DNA of 64,000 nucleotides from Otis tarda. Taxonomy: Eukaryota > Chordata > Aves > Otidiformes > Otididae. Below the pieces are notes generated by a model. That model was given only the letters and a program-made list of their open reading frames with translations, was not told the DNA's origin and ran no database searches. The first letter of the stretch is position 1. Every line of letters begins with the position of its first letter. The translations under genes were made by a program, and so were the position numbers. Below are positions 12,301 to 25,717 of the stretch, in pieces. The DNA is taken from contig CM048552.1 of assembly GCA_026413225.1 (NCBI GenBank), positions 27,641,001-27,705,000 on the forward strand, in the 5' to 3' direction.

Positions 12301-15300
12301 GGACTTTGAGCTCACTGTAGGGGGAAAGGAGGCAGACAGTGGTTCACATGAAGACAAAGGGCCGGGCAGCATACAATCCCTGTTCTCCATGCAGTCTTCT
12401 CAGCATTTTCAGCCCATGCCCACCCCATTTCCAGAGGACTCGCTGAGATTCAGGTTAGTAGCCTAAAGCCCCTTGTTTAGTCAGGCTTCAGAAAACCTGT
12501 AATGGTTTCAAGTACAAAAGAACAAGGATTCGGCTTGCTGACTGACATTTTCACAAAGGATTTTCTCCCAGCCAAAAGGAGAAGTGATGTCTTTTTTTTT
12601 TTCCTTTTAAATGGCAGCTGACAGCAGAATATTATGAATTACTGAGTTTAATTAAAAACCTTTCACATTGGACACAATGGAAAATTTATAGGAGGCAAAA
12701 AGTGTTTCTCATCATGTGATCTCGCAGCGAGTTGTGCTAAGCCAAACAGGTGCACCTGTATTTTAAACAGTTAAGATTTCCGAGGCTAAAAGCAAGACCT
12801 TTGAATTTGTATAAACTTATGTAAAGCTGTGATTTACGTAAGTGACAGTAAAAGAAACCCACCATTACACAGCTATGGAAGATAACTGACTTTTTTTTCT
12901 TTACAAAATACTTTGTGACTTTCCTGCAAGAAAAAAAGCTTATATTAGAAGAAGGTAAGAATCACTGTAGTCAATCACAGCCCCGTGTTATCAGTGACAA
13001 AGTAGGTATCAGCCTTCAAGAAGTTGTCCACAGAAGTAGTTGAAGTAAGCATTCCTCCACTTCAGAAGGAATCCCTGACATTTAAGAATTCCAATGACAC
13101 TTTTAAATAAAAATGCCTAAACCACCGGATCGTAAAGCTTGATCATCAAGCCCCGCCTGCCACTGTTGCAAGTAAACCTGCAGAGTAGTTCAATATTGCA
13201 CACCTCCAGATGCTGCAAGCCAAAAAATACTTCCCAGTGTTCTAGGAAAATTATAAAATAATGGCTACCACAGTTAACATTGCAAAAATAAGGAAGCAAG
13301 GGACATTAAGGGCATATAAAGCAACTCAGGCCTCTCACTTTTCACTCAGTTATTTACTAACGAAACAAACTTTGCACACTGAGAATATAAAGGCTGATAT
13401 GTAAAGGAATAAAAACCTGGTCAACCAAGGATTAAGGAGTTTTGCAAAGACTTAAAAAACTGGTGATGAAGACCATGCTCCACTAAGTTCTGGCCATGAA
13501 TTTGAACCACGATCTCTCACATTGTAAGAGACCTACCTGGGTGATCATTCAGCAACGAATTCCCTGCGTTTGCTCTGCTAAAGCTGTTCAACTTGAAGAC
13601 AGCCAAGCACCCACAGTCATGAGCTGCGCAGTGGAACTCAAGTAGCAATAACTCTGTCTTTCAAATGAGGAATGATGTTTTGTTTTCTGAAAGGTATTAT
13701 TTGACAGAAGAAGAAAAAAAAAACCAAATAAAACCCTCAAACTTGTCAGGTGTCTCAGCTTTCTCGCACAGTAAAATGGGAGAACGGACAATGTCACTGT
13801 TTTCTTTGGTATGTGACTGGACAGAGGTGGTAACAATGGGTTTTGACAGAAAATAAGGAAAAAAAGATAAATTTAACAGCATTGAGCATTGAAATGACAG
13901 ATTCAAACAGTTCTAAAAATTTTATTGGAGAAAGCATTTTCAGATTAGACTCTGGAATCTACAAAGGCTCTTTTAAAAAGTCATTTTTATTTTCCTACCT
14001 AGGAGTTTTTATAATTAGCTAGCTACAATAAGGACTACTATATTGCTTAATGTCAGCTTTAAGTGGACAAATGTTACTCAAATATGCTCATAACTATCTC
14101 CCAAAAGAGCTAATATTCGCAATATTTTTAAAGTAGTGTTTGAAAAGCGAGGTAGACACAAAAATAATTGTAAAGCACACATTGGTTTTATTACGCAAGA
14201 AATGGAAAATATTTGCAGATACAATTTTATTTCTGACTGCATTTATCGCAGAAATTAAAAATAGGAATTTAATACTCTACCTTTGCATACACTTTTCCCT
14301 TGCTAGTATACAAAAAACTTAATTTACACTTCCCTGTGCCAATATGAAAGGAACAATATGATCTATTCATGCACGTTAATGGGTCATAAATTAGTATCAT
14401 CATTGAGGCAAAGAACCAGCTGTGGGTTTAATTGTAGACAGCACAATGAAACAGGAGTGGACAACACAAGGTGTAAGCCTAAGGTATGAGATAGAGACTA
14501 AGAATAAAAGTATTTCATTATATTATAGAGAAATGTAATGATTTCTCATCAAGTACTTGTTTCAGTCTCACTCATCTTTTCTCAGAAATAATGCAACAAC
14601 AGAGTAGAACTTAAAGAACAATTAAAAAATGATGTATTGGAAATACTATATGGGAAAGAAAGAATATCAAGCATTTCTGTTTATACTTTCGCATAATACA
14701 TAAGTAAAAGGAAATCCTTTTGTTATTCAACACATAATTAAGCTGTGAAAGTCAATGACTCACAGCCTTGCTAAGCTTACAAGGACTCAGCACACAAACA
14801 GATATTTACACAGAAAGGGAAATTTTAACACATTTACATTGCTTATTTATCAAAATTTGAAATGCCTTTGTCTTCAGACAATCTCTACATGAATTTAAGA
14901 GGCAACAGCTGGTACATTCACTCTATCACAAAACATTCTGTTACTGTAGCTTTACTCTCTTTGCTCTGGCATCCTGTACAGGATCTTGGCTAAGGTTGGC
15001 AACCACAGTAGATTGGTCTGTCATACACATTTGGCTGCACGAAACTAAAGAAGTTTTTATTGCCACAAATTAAGACAATCTTATTCTGACAGAAATACAA
15101 TACTGCTTTAGACTCTCCTTTCAAAGCTAGAAAATAAGGAACAGCACTCAAGTAAAGAATAGGAAGACTTATGCATCCATTGGCCGCACAACAATTTCAT
15201 TTTTGAAACCAGAAATAAGAGATAGAAGGTAATAGAGTAAATAAACTGAAACTAAGTTGTTTACCCTATTATTGTGGTACTACCTACAGTTGGCAAAACT

Positions 15301-15982
15301 GAGTTCTGCTGAACACAAACACATAGAAAATTATACCTTCTTTCCTCAAACTATTTCCAGTTTGAATGTAAGATACAACAAATGAGAGAAGTTTTCAGAT
15401 TGTGAGAAAACCTGTAACAAGAAGAGGCAGCACTACGCATACTAGAGCTCATCCTGTCGTCTTACCCTTTTCCCAATCTCAGCCAGCTTTCTGCTTCTCT
15501 GACTAAAGCAGACCAAACATGGTTTGAAAGAGCAGGTCCATCCAGTTAGGGCACACCTGGGAGGGTAAGATATGCATCCGACACCTGGGATGCATAGGAA
15601 GAGAGAAGTCAGAAAGAGAATTAGAGATCTGTGATTTTTTAGAAAGAAGGTTAAACAGAGGTGTGATTTCTTAGCTCCTTCCTTAAGAGATAAGATAACT
15701 TAGAACACCAGTAAAAAGACCAAGGCTAGAAAAACAGTTGAAGATTGTGTTCCCTGAACTCCATGCAGATGCTGAGGGGACAGTACAAACACTGAAGGCT
15801 AGAAGAAAGGGAGTAACACAAAGATTTAACTTTTATTCTCCAAAGATTAGGGCAGGAAAGGAAAAAAAAAATATATTTTTTTTAATGGATACCATGCTCA
15901 AAGATACAGCTAAAACTCTACTGGTATGGTGGACACACCTCATTTCATGCACATATTGATGGAAAAAAATACTATCAACAGT

Positions 15983-16035
15983 AAAAAAAAAAAAAAAAAA
16001 AAAACCAAACCACCCCCCCCCCCAAAAAAAAAAAA
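15983..16035. repeat. Compound poly-A / poly-C / poly-A tract
   Basis: About 22 A, a short CCAAACCA spacer, 11 C and then 12 A. This is simple low-complexity sequence, and the open frames crossing it carry only homopolymer residues. Confidence 0.9.
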
Positions 16036-18896
16036 CAAACCTGAAACCAACATAACTGTCTGAATTCAGAATACTGGACATATGAGGAAGAGAGGCTCAT
16101 GAGACACCTCCTTACCATTCCAGCACGTTCTTGTCTAACTACAAATATCTGTATTCTACTACAAATGCCTGGGGGAAAACTCAGTCTAAAAAAGAAGCTA
16201 GAACATCAAGTGCCTACACCCAGTATAACACGTCCTCTGTATCAAATGAACCTGAGTTGGTACCTTGTCATAAATACTCTGCTTCAGTAGACAGGAATAG
16301 CAAACAGATTTCATTGCAAAAAGAAGGGAGCCCTTTAAAATCAAACACAAAAAGTGTAACTTACCACTATCCAGATGCAGCTGCCCCTCAGCAAGAACTT
16401 TGTTAACACCAGAATAAAAAGTTGATCTAAAAAACAGTGAAGAAGGAATATTCTCCATATAACAGAGCTCATAAGAAGAGAGTGCTGACATTTTCTCCGT
16501 AGCTGTATCAGTTGTAAATGCATAGACACCAACTGATTCCCACTCGGGACATCCCCCAGGAATATATCCACGAGAAATTAAATTAAAACAGGTGTGGATC
16601 AGTGCTGCCCCAACAGAGGAGCAGCTACTGAATGAGATTTCCCTGCCTGAACCATTATTTTCAACTCAACTCAGGCATTGAGTTTCTATTAAAAAATATC
16701 CTTTGTGTTCTTCTCGGAGGTTGACATTTTTTCTGCTCCATTCAGCCTCACTGGAGCCAGGATCCACACCCGTCAGAGGTTGCAAAACCCAGAAGGCTTC
16801 AGATATCATTTATCTAAAAAGGGCCCTTAGGTCCTACTTCCTGCAATTTTATATATATATTTTTAGTACTGAAAGAATGAAGGCAGAGAAAGGTAAACAA
16901 TAGCCTATGTAACCAAACCCAATGGGATGTTTCCTAAGTTTCTGTTGCAACTCAGAAACAGAGAAAGCACATGATGCAAACCCCAGCCTAATCAATAAAA
17001 AAATCTCTTTTTATCATCTCTGGATCAATTAGATCTATTACTTTTACATATCATGCCTTTGATTAAATTTATTTTCAAACAGCAGTTTCAACGCTGTTAA
17101 CTGAAAACTATATTACCAAATGGAAAACACTGCCTTTCTTTATACTTAATCCAGTGTTCTCATTATACTTGTGTCACTGCTGTTTTGATCATTAACTGTA
17201 TCACTAGAAGTGGCTTAATAATTACTCATTGCTTCTTGAAGCCTTAGTACAAAATTCTTCCTTATTCCTCAGGTTTTCTGGAAAAAAAATATTAATCTTT
17301 TTTATATCCTCACCTGTTGAAAACTTTTAATGCTATTTCAAGAGAGAGCTGCAGTTTTAATAGAGTCTCCCCAAAGCACTGCAACAAGTAGAGCAGCGAG
17401 ATCAACAATTCAACAGAGTAATCAGATCTCTAGGTTGCTTGATCATAGCACGAGAATGCTATGGTGCTATGCCATAGCACGAGGTCCTCTCCAATAACAG
17501 TAATAAGACATATACCACTGCTTTGCAGAAAAACTCCCGAAGCCAAGATCTGTATTTATCACCTTGTTCTCAAATTTAACATAGCTCCTCACTGCACCTG
17601 CTGGTAATGTATTAGACATGAAATAGTTTAGGTGATTAACGTTATACGCTCATGTCCAAAAATATTCATTCTATCCCCTTGTAAAAAAATTTAAAATATC
17701 AAACAGACCTAAGACTTCTGTATTTATAGGAAGTCTGGCATGTCAAAGTCTATTTTAGTGTTGTAGTCAAAGTGGCTTCTTTGCACTTATATAGTTATAT
17801 CTTTGTAAAACTGGTGTAATAAATTAGGAAAATGTATTTTTCATTAAGTAACAAATTAAGGCACAACTGCTTGATGGTGTTGAGCAATGTGCATTTACAG
17901 AACAATCATCACTGTAGCAAACCTCGATTGTCTAACAATTGCGTCCCCAAAACATTATACAGAATACATTGCATTTGAACCTACATCACCAGTTGCTATT
18001 GAAATTGGCAGATGTGGGTTCAAATTTACAAGATCATGAATACCTATTTTTTTCCCATTCTTTCCGCACAAGATGTTCTCGTGACTAGATAGGAAAATGC
18101 ACACTAACAAACTCAGATATAAGAAAAGGAATAGACAAAAAAGGTACAAAAAGGAACATCTGCTTGTTTGTTCACTGCTAGAAAAAGGAACAGGGTTTTA
18201 TAGAAAGATAAACTTCAGTGTCACACCCGAAGTTTCAGAACCAATAAATCCGTAATGCAAGCAAAATTATCTTGACAAAGAGGATAAAGTGTGTGAAAGT
18301 ATACATAACAAATACACAAGACAAAAGACATCATATAAGTGATGTGAAATAACACAACATGAAATAAGGCAAGACTGAAACACCAAGTAGGAAGGAAAAA
18401 AAATAAATACACAAGGGCACAACTAGGAAGCACAAAAACCCTACTAGTTCTGTGGAAAATACTCTGGGAATTCAGATTCAATAATTCAACAAAGTGAAGG
18501 TAAAAATGCAAATTGAGTAGTGAAATGTATTAATAGAAGTGGGGTATATAGCCCATGCAAGGTAGTTAACGTTGTTACGTTTGGCACTGGAGTTACAGCT
18601 CAGTCACTGAATCTTTTTATTGGGCAGTAGTGTAAGAAAAAGATTGTGGCCTGGGAAGAGACCTAAAGAGTGATGGGCTTAATTTTTTAACCTGTAAGAC
18701 CTAAATCTTCCAATAATCTAAAAATGACAGTTGATTTCCCTCACTACCAAAGACAAGAACTAAAATAACTTATAATAAAGAGGACCAGAAAAGTCTTCCC
18801 CTTCTAAGGGTAGGGAAGCACTGCAGGTCTCCCTCTCAAGACAAGTTACATAAAAGATCTGTCAAGAAAGTTATAAGTACACTGCATTTTGTTTCA

Positions 18897-18931
18897 GTGC
18901 AAGGGTTGGGCTAGATGACTTCTTGAGGTCT
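18897..18931 (+). mobile_element. CR1 LINE 3'-tail remnant (very short)
   Basis: GGGTTGGGCTAGATGACTTC followed by TTGAGGTC resembles the conserved CR1 3' end. Only about 35 bp are recognisable, so assignment is tentative. Confidence 0.45.
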
Positions 18932-19184
18932 GTTATGACAAGTTAACACTGCATTTTAAGAATTCTTCCCCTGAGTCAGTTATGACTCTGTCAAGTATAT
19001 GAACCCATGCTCATCCTCAGATATAGACTTGTTAGGAGCTTTAAGAAAAGTAGACAAAAAGATGTGGTTCCATTCTTACCTGTGGGACAAATCCAAAAAT
19101 TGCAAGTATGCACCCATCAGAGCACAAACAGAGCCCACCACATCTCAATTTACTGCCTTCAGTAAATATATATCCCATTCCCCG

Positions 19185-19259
19185 CCCCTTGCAGTGGGGT
19201 TGGACTAGATGACCTTTAAAGGTCCCTTCCAACCCAAACTATTCTACGATTCTATGATT
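19185..19259 (+). mobile_element. CR1 LINE 3'-end fragment
   Basis: It carries the avian CR1 3' terminus: TTGCAGTGGGGTTGGACTAG, ATGACC, AAGGTCCCTTCCAACCCAAA, then ATTCTACGATTCTATGATTT, the CR1 tail repeat. Severe 5' truncation is typical of CR1 insertions. Confidence 0.9.
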
Positions 19260-22200
19260 TACTGAATTAGTGGCACAATAACAGGGCTTTCTAAGTTCTC
19301 AGGTTGTGAACTTTTCCTCAATAGCTCTAAGTTTCAGGGAGATCTAGACAAAAAGAATTTGTATAGGAATTTAAGCCAAGTGCCTCTGTATTAAAAATTC
19401 CACTCACATGTGAGTAAGATAAGGCAGAAGACTCATTAGACTTTCTGTTGGCAGCACTTAAATAAGCTAAATTATGTCAGCAAAACCAACAAATACAAAA
19501 ATTTTCCTTGATCCAACAGGACTGTTTATTGGTTTTTCTCAAATAAAAACAAAGAGTCTAAAATTAGACAGTATGGATACTAGATGCAAGCACTCACACT
19601 AGAAACCGTGTAGGAACTATCATTTCACAGGGATCCTGCCCTTCGAGCACACCATGCACTCTCAACAGGAAATTCTTTGTTCTTGCCCTGACACTGTATT
19701 CACTACAGTGTACTGTATTCACTTTTGTCTCAGAGATGTGGAGAATAGTTGGAAGCAAAATACCTTGGTACCAATCCAGGAAAGATGAAAGTGCCTCTGA
19801 CAGGTCTAAACAAGCATGCAAAAGGCGGGGTTGTAATAGTGTATTCCGTGAATATATGCATACTCAACACCTACTCTTACGCATTGTGGTCCCTGTGTTA
19901 TCTGGAGGTCTGCCACGCTAAAATCGTCAGTTAGTAGCCACGACATGACATGACATGAAATGAAATGCCTCTTTGCTGTTGACTGTGATACAGTCTTTTC
20001 CACACAGTGTCTTGTGGCTTTGTCACCTCAAAGCTATAACATCAGCTTTGTTAGTGTTACAAAATGATCAGCGGATGTCAGGGGCAAGTAAAACAAAAGA
20101 CTGTTTTGTTAGTGCATACAAATAAAAAGGCCTGAATAACAAGCAGCTGTTAAACAGAAGTCATATTTACATAACAAAAGTAGAAACAATGCATGCAGGA
20201 AAAAAAAAAAGATAAATTAATTCTAAATTATTTGAAAGTATAAACATCCTTTACACTATCTGATCACAGACGTTACGGAGAAATCCAATTCCTTTTTTTC
20301 TAGGCTAACTCTCTTCACGCCTAAACCACGCGTAAAAGGTCATGTTAATTCCTTAGAAAATTAGTTTCTTTCAGTAAACACTGCTGTCTACTCATTTATT
20401 TGTAAATACAGATGCTATGCTGTTTAGGTAACATAGACAAGGCTTAGATGAAGTTTGAACGTCGTATTTAGCACTTTTTTGAAAATGTGTTTTTCCAGTA
20501 TGTATTTTTTGTATAGGACATCAAACATACATACAGAAAATTACAAACACTAACTTAAACTGATTAGGATCAAAAAGAGTTTATAAGTATATTTAACAGT
20601 CCTGAATGGTGTTGAGGCTTATAGAAGAACAGAACTTTCCTATACTTGCCACCTAGACCCATACACAGTGTCTAATTTCAAGAGTTAGTTTCAGCACTAG
20701 CCAATTTTTGCTACAAAGGAATGACTAGCCTGAGAACATATGAGGTCCAATGATGTATTTTCTTTCCTGCTATGTCTTCTACTGTCTCTGAACGGGCTTA
20801 TTGATGGTTTTAGACCACAGTACGGAAGAACACACATTTGGGAACGTGTACCAGACTACCATCTTCCACTGTTTTTTTAAATAAACATGTGGCAGGGTAT
20901 AAAAAGCAGCAGAAACCTTATGAGCTGTTCTAGATGAATGAGTGTAATATACTGTAAAGTTATCTGATGACTGAAGATGAGAAAATGGCACAATCATATT
21001 ACAAATACAGAAACTAAACATTGTTTTCTCTTGGAATTTGAGTTCTCAGTACAACTGTGACAACTACTGCCATCTCCATGGCTGACAACCAAATTTCCAC
21101 TGACTTCAGATACTGGCATTTTTTTGTACTAGGGGCTAAAGAAATAATGTATTTCTTTAGACTGTTGTACTACAACACAAAGCTACATCACACAACCTAT
21201 CTGCCTCATGCACTAAAATTAATAATAATCATGATTTTCCTGCAAGCAAGCCTAGGACAAAATTATCTTACTAAGAAGTAAACAACAAGACTTCAAATTA
21301 GATCACCTTTATAGAAACCAAACTGTAAGCAGTACAGGTGAGTTTTGTCATAACACTGTAACAAGAATGGGTCCAATATGAATAAGACTCATTAAATTCA
21401 TATCACAGTATTGGTAAATGTAGAAAATAACAACAAAATTACTAAAAGACTAAAAAAAAAAGTTACCAGAACTGAATGTGTTGACATTTATTAGCCTGCT
21501 GTGATACACTTCAGGAGAAATCTATGTTACTTACTAACAGATTATTATCTACCACTTGTTATAAAACTCAGTGCATTTGATTTAGTATCTCAGAATTATG
21601 TAATTGCTTTAATTTGAAAATCTCAAGATGCTTTGCAAAAGTCAACAGCTTACGTAAATTACATACAAGAAGCATGCTGAACACCGCTGAAAAAAGGTCA
21701 TCTCTTGAATATTTAGTATTAAATACTCTTTTTTTTGAATTTGAATCTTTAAGGTTGGAAAAGACCTCCAAGATTATCAAGTCCAACCATCAACCTAACA
21801 CCACCATGTCCACTAAACTATGTCCTGAAGTGCCACATCTACACGTTTTTGAACACAAAAAAAAAATTCTGATGTGCAAGCATCCATGGCTTCTATGGAA
21901 ATCAACAGAAACATAAATATCTCCATATATCAAACTCAAGACTCTGAATATTATTTCTAGGTGAATACAGAAATTCTAATGTAAAAGATCAGTAGCCACT
22001 TACCAGTGTTTACATACAGGACAGTAGCCACCTTAGGCAGCAATAACTGGTACTCAGCGCTCTTGAGTCGTCTCAGCCTAGAATGTTTCTGGCATTCATT
22101 ATCGTTTGGGCAGCCTGCAAGCGCTACCTTGGAGGTATAGGCTAGGTCCAAGTTTGCTGATGCCTTTAGTGAAGCAGGTTTAAGCTGAGCTGTTCAGCAA

Positions 22201-24217
22201 ATAATAACTCTTAGCAAATAGCTGACAGCATTTCCTCTTCCTATATGTTACTTCACTTGTGTCCTTTGCCCGCCAAAGTACCAAGCATATAATACTACAA
22301 CTTCAGCATGAACTATACATATTTTCTAGCAAAAGCTATTGTGGAATGATGGAAAACATTTTTCATTACATTTAACCACCATGCAACTGGCTTTCTGTAA
22401 ATATTTACAGTACTACAAGCATTTTAAATAGAAAATAATTGCCTACTGTGGCAGTCTCAGTTCCCATTTTCTTCTACTCCGAATTGCAATATTATTCCTA
22501 TTATCACAATCTAGTGAACATTTTTTAAAACATATTTTCAATATTGCACTTTCTGTAGTCCTAGTTCTTTTTAAAATTTCAGTGTGTAAAGGCCACCTCA
22601 GTTCAGTATAAACACAGCTTAGTAAAACATAAAAATGTCATTCTTAATATACACTTTAGCCAAAGCAATGCCTAGAGATGCATGTTGTGTTTGTAATGTT
22701 ATCTTGTAGGGAAAAAAGTCTGTAAACACGACTCCTTGTTTATTTCCAAAAGCCCTATCAAAACTGTTTGGCAGCAGTCTCACCACCAGAAGTTAAGAGA
22801 TTGAAAAAAAAAAATTTAAAAGGGAATAAAAATAAACAAGGAAACAAAAATGCTAGAAGTTGTTTACATGAATTTATATTTCTTTGAATTTGTTAGCTAC
22901 TGATGTAAAGAGGACTCAAGGAAAAAGAGATAACTTGTTACAAAATTGAGACAATCTCAAAAGCTTTTCCAAACAGCGAGTACCACCGAGCTGCACAGGA
23001 GTCTGCCTTATCCATTGGGCTCCTCTTCTCCTCCTGACATAGGGAACCGTCTTTGCCTTCAGTGGTAGAAATCAAATATTACCTCTACTCTCACTACAAA
23101 GACCAAATTCCTTTCCTTCCCTACCTTGTCTTCTTCCTCTTTTGGATAAGTCTAGGTGGAAACTTAATGGGTACTGTAAAATTAACACAGCTTCCTTTCT
23201 TGCTATAATGCTTTCAGGTCCTGGCAAAATTAAGCAAGATCAAATGGAGAGGCAACAGACTCTCACACAAAGGAGGGAAGGAAATAGTATGCCTTGGTCT
23301 TCAGAGCCGGTATGGAAAGGATGGTTAAAAGTAGGAATAAATAGGAAAGCAGACTAGGTAAAACAAAGATGAAAGAGCAGTGTATTTGTATCTCTGCTGA
23401 AGTCTTTAGACTATTTGGATCTACAGTGTTTAACTTTGAGACATCCCAAACCTAGTAAAAATTAGAATATAAACACTTCTAAAAACTATTATGTTAAAAA
23501 TGTGAACACTGCAAAGCCAAATGTCAAAAACCAACCACAGTGAAGTCTTTTATTTTTCACTTTTTCCATACAGCATTATGATACAGCCTCTAATTATATT
23601 GTCACTTGTATCTAAACCTGCCCATCCCACTCCAGACAACAGAAACCAGATAAGTAGGGAGAAAGTCAAACAAACAAAAAACCAAACCAAACCAACAAAA
23701 AAGAGTCTTGCTAGGATCATTCGTTCCTCAAGGGCTTTCCTGAACTCAGAATCACAAATTAGATATCCTGACACTCAGCTGAAATTTCAGCTTCCCAGGA
23801 AAACAAGATTTAAACCACACTGTCTTGTGCCTGTTCTTCTGGATGATAACAATGGTAAGAATCCCACAAGTGTCACTGCTGCAAATTAATTCTCTTAAGT
23901 CAAGAACCAGGTAAACTACAACAACAAACTCCCTAAGCTTTGCTTGATGGGAATTCCACCAGCTTGCCAGTATTCTCTAATGCTGTTGCATCCAATGATT
24001 TTAAATAAAGATCAGAATATTGAACTTCAGCATCAGACATACGCTTCGCGTGTTTGGTAGAAGGTCTGCATTCACATAGGATCACTAAAATCAACTAAAA
24101 TTTCTGATGCCAAAACTCTGCATGTAAACAAGCAACTGCCGTAAGCAGCATAAATACAAATGGCTAGGAATTGCTAACCCACAGGAAAAAGGAAGGATTT
24201 TATAGCTTGTGATATTA
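19260..24217. other. CFTR-ASZ1 intergenic region, part 2
   Basis: AT-rich sequence with no recognised gene. The only repeat I could assign is the CR1 tail at 21743-21856. A short ATGAC/ATGAA pentamer run sits near 19942-19967. Open frames are short and domain-free. Confidence 0.6.
21743..21856 (-). mobile_element. CR1 LINE 3'-end fragment (older subfamily)
   Basis: GAATCTTTAAGGTTGGAAAA, GACCTCCAAGATTATCAAGT and CCAACCATCAACCTAACACC are the reverse complement of a CR1 3' end. The same subfamily pattern recurs at 32333, where it is longer and better preserved. Confidence 0.85.
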
Positions 24218-24222
24218 ATGAG
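24218..24222. other. Target-site duplication of outer LTR (left)
   Basis: ATGAG directly precedes the LTR terminus TGTCGTAG and is repeated at 26640-26644 after the other terminus. A 5-bp duplication is typical of ERVL-class integration. Confidence 0.85.
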
Positions 24223-24455
24223 TGTCGTAGTTCAGTCCTGATGGGGACCAGACTACGCAGTCTCTCTCTCACTCCCCCCACCCTCCAAGAGAACAGGGGG
24301 AGATGATATAAGGAAAAATGACTCGAGGTTTGAGATAAGGACAGGGAGAAATCCTTAAAGTTACCGTCATGGGCAAAACAGACTCGACTTGGGGAAAAAT
24401 ACTCATTTATTTCTAAAACTTGCAGGAGAATGAGACAGGGAACAAGATAAACTCC

Positions 24456-25717
24456 TGTCGTAGTTCAGCCCCGATCAGGACCAGACTACGCAGTCTCTCT
24501 CTCACTCCCCCCACCCTCCGAGAGAACAGGGAGAGAAAATATAAGGAAAAACGGCTCGAGGTTTGAGATAAGCACAGGGAGAAATCCTTAAAGTTACCGT
24601 CACGGGCAGAACAGACTCGACTTGGGGAAAACTATTCATTTATTACTACAAACAGCAGGATAATGAGACAGAGAACAAGATAACCTCCATCCACCCCTCC
24701 CTCTTCCCAAACTTAACATTATCTCTACTACCTTCCCCCCCTGAGCGGCACAGGGGGGAAGAGGGAATGGGGGTTGCAGTCAGTTCATCATATGTTGTTC
24801 CATCCACCCCTCCCTCTTCCCAAGCTTAACTTTATCTCTACTACCTTCCCCCCCCCGAGCGGCACAGGGGGGAAGAGGGAATGGGGGTTGCAGTCAGTTC
24901 ATCATACGTTGTTTCATGCCGCTGCTTCATGGTCGGGGGAAGAACTCCTCACATTCCTCCCCTGCTCCATCGTGGGGTCCCTCCCACGGGCCACAGTCCT
25001 TCACGAAACTGCTCCGGCGTGGGTCATCTCTTCCATGGAGTACAGTCTCTCCAGAACGGCTGTCCCAGCGGGCCCTCCACGGGCCACAGCCGCCTTCAGG
25101 CATCCACCTCCCCCGGTACGGGGTCCTTCACGGGCTCCAAGTGGATCTCTGCTCCTCCGTGGACCTCCATGGGCTGCAGGGGGACAACCTGCTCCACCAT
25201 GGTCGTCACCACAGTCTGCAGGGGAATCTTGGCCAGGAGCCGCATTACTCCTCCCCCTCCTTTCTGAACTGACCTTGGCGTCTGCAGCCGTTCCTCACTC
25301 ACAACAGGGTGGTAGATGTCTCTCAGGATCTTTTTACATCTTATTCACTTCTCATCTCCTTTCCACTTCTTGCAGCCGGGCCGGACCAAGTCGGGCCCAG
25401 TCGGCTGCCTGGCGAGAGGCCAGAGGGTGAGGCCTGCAAGGCCCATGAGGCCTGCGCCTCCCCCTCTGCGCCTCCGCCCCCGCTCAGCTTCTTCACATCT
25501 TCTCTTCTCTCTTTTTTTTTTTTTCTGTTTTCCCTTCTTAAATACGTTATCGCAGAGGCGTTATCACGGGACATTCTGCTACCAATCGGCTCGGCCTTGG
25601 CCAGCAGCAGGTCTGCCCTAGGCCTGGCCAAATCCACTGAACAAAGGGGAGCGACTTCTAGCAGTTTCCTGCAGAAGCTACCACCTTAGGCCCCCCCTCA
25701 CTAACAAAACCACGACA
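24456..25717 (-). mobile_element. Inner ERVL-like solo LTR nested in the outer LTR
   Basis: This is a second copy of the same LTR family in the same (minus) orientation. Its ends are TGTCGTGG (at 25717, minus) and CTGAACTACGACA (at 24456), and it is flanked by ACTCC at 24451-24455 and 25718-25722. It is 1262 bp long; subtracting its internal tandem duplication of about 113 bp gives about 1150 bp, the same as the outer LTR. A minus-strand AATAAA lies at 24639-24644. By eye the two LTRs differ at roughly one base in ten, so this is not a very recent duplicate. Confidence 0.88.
24687..24912. repeat. 113-bp tandem duplication inside the inner LTR
   Basis: Two near-identical units of 113-114 bp start at 24687 and 24800 with CCATCCACCCCTCCCTCTTC and end near CAGTTCATCATATGTTGTT. 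The outer LTR carries this segment once, at about 25723-25836, so the duplication arose in the inner copy. Confidence 0.9.

Larger units (their letters stand above)
6601..18896. other. CFTR-ASZ1 intergenic region, part 1
   Basis: I see no gene in this stretch. The first 700 bp are still moderately GC-rich and form a shore of the CpG island, including the C/A array at 7199-7258. The remainder is AT-rich, with poly-A runs at 9276-9301 and 11406-11424, an A-rich patch at 12238-12270, and a composite poly-A, poly-C, poly-A tract at 15983-16035. Open frames of up to about 97 codons overlap on both strands, show no domains and have no splice context, so they look like chance. Distal enhancers could lie here but cannot be recognised by eye. 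Confidence 0.6.
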
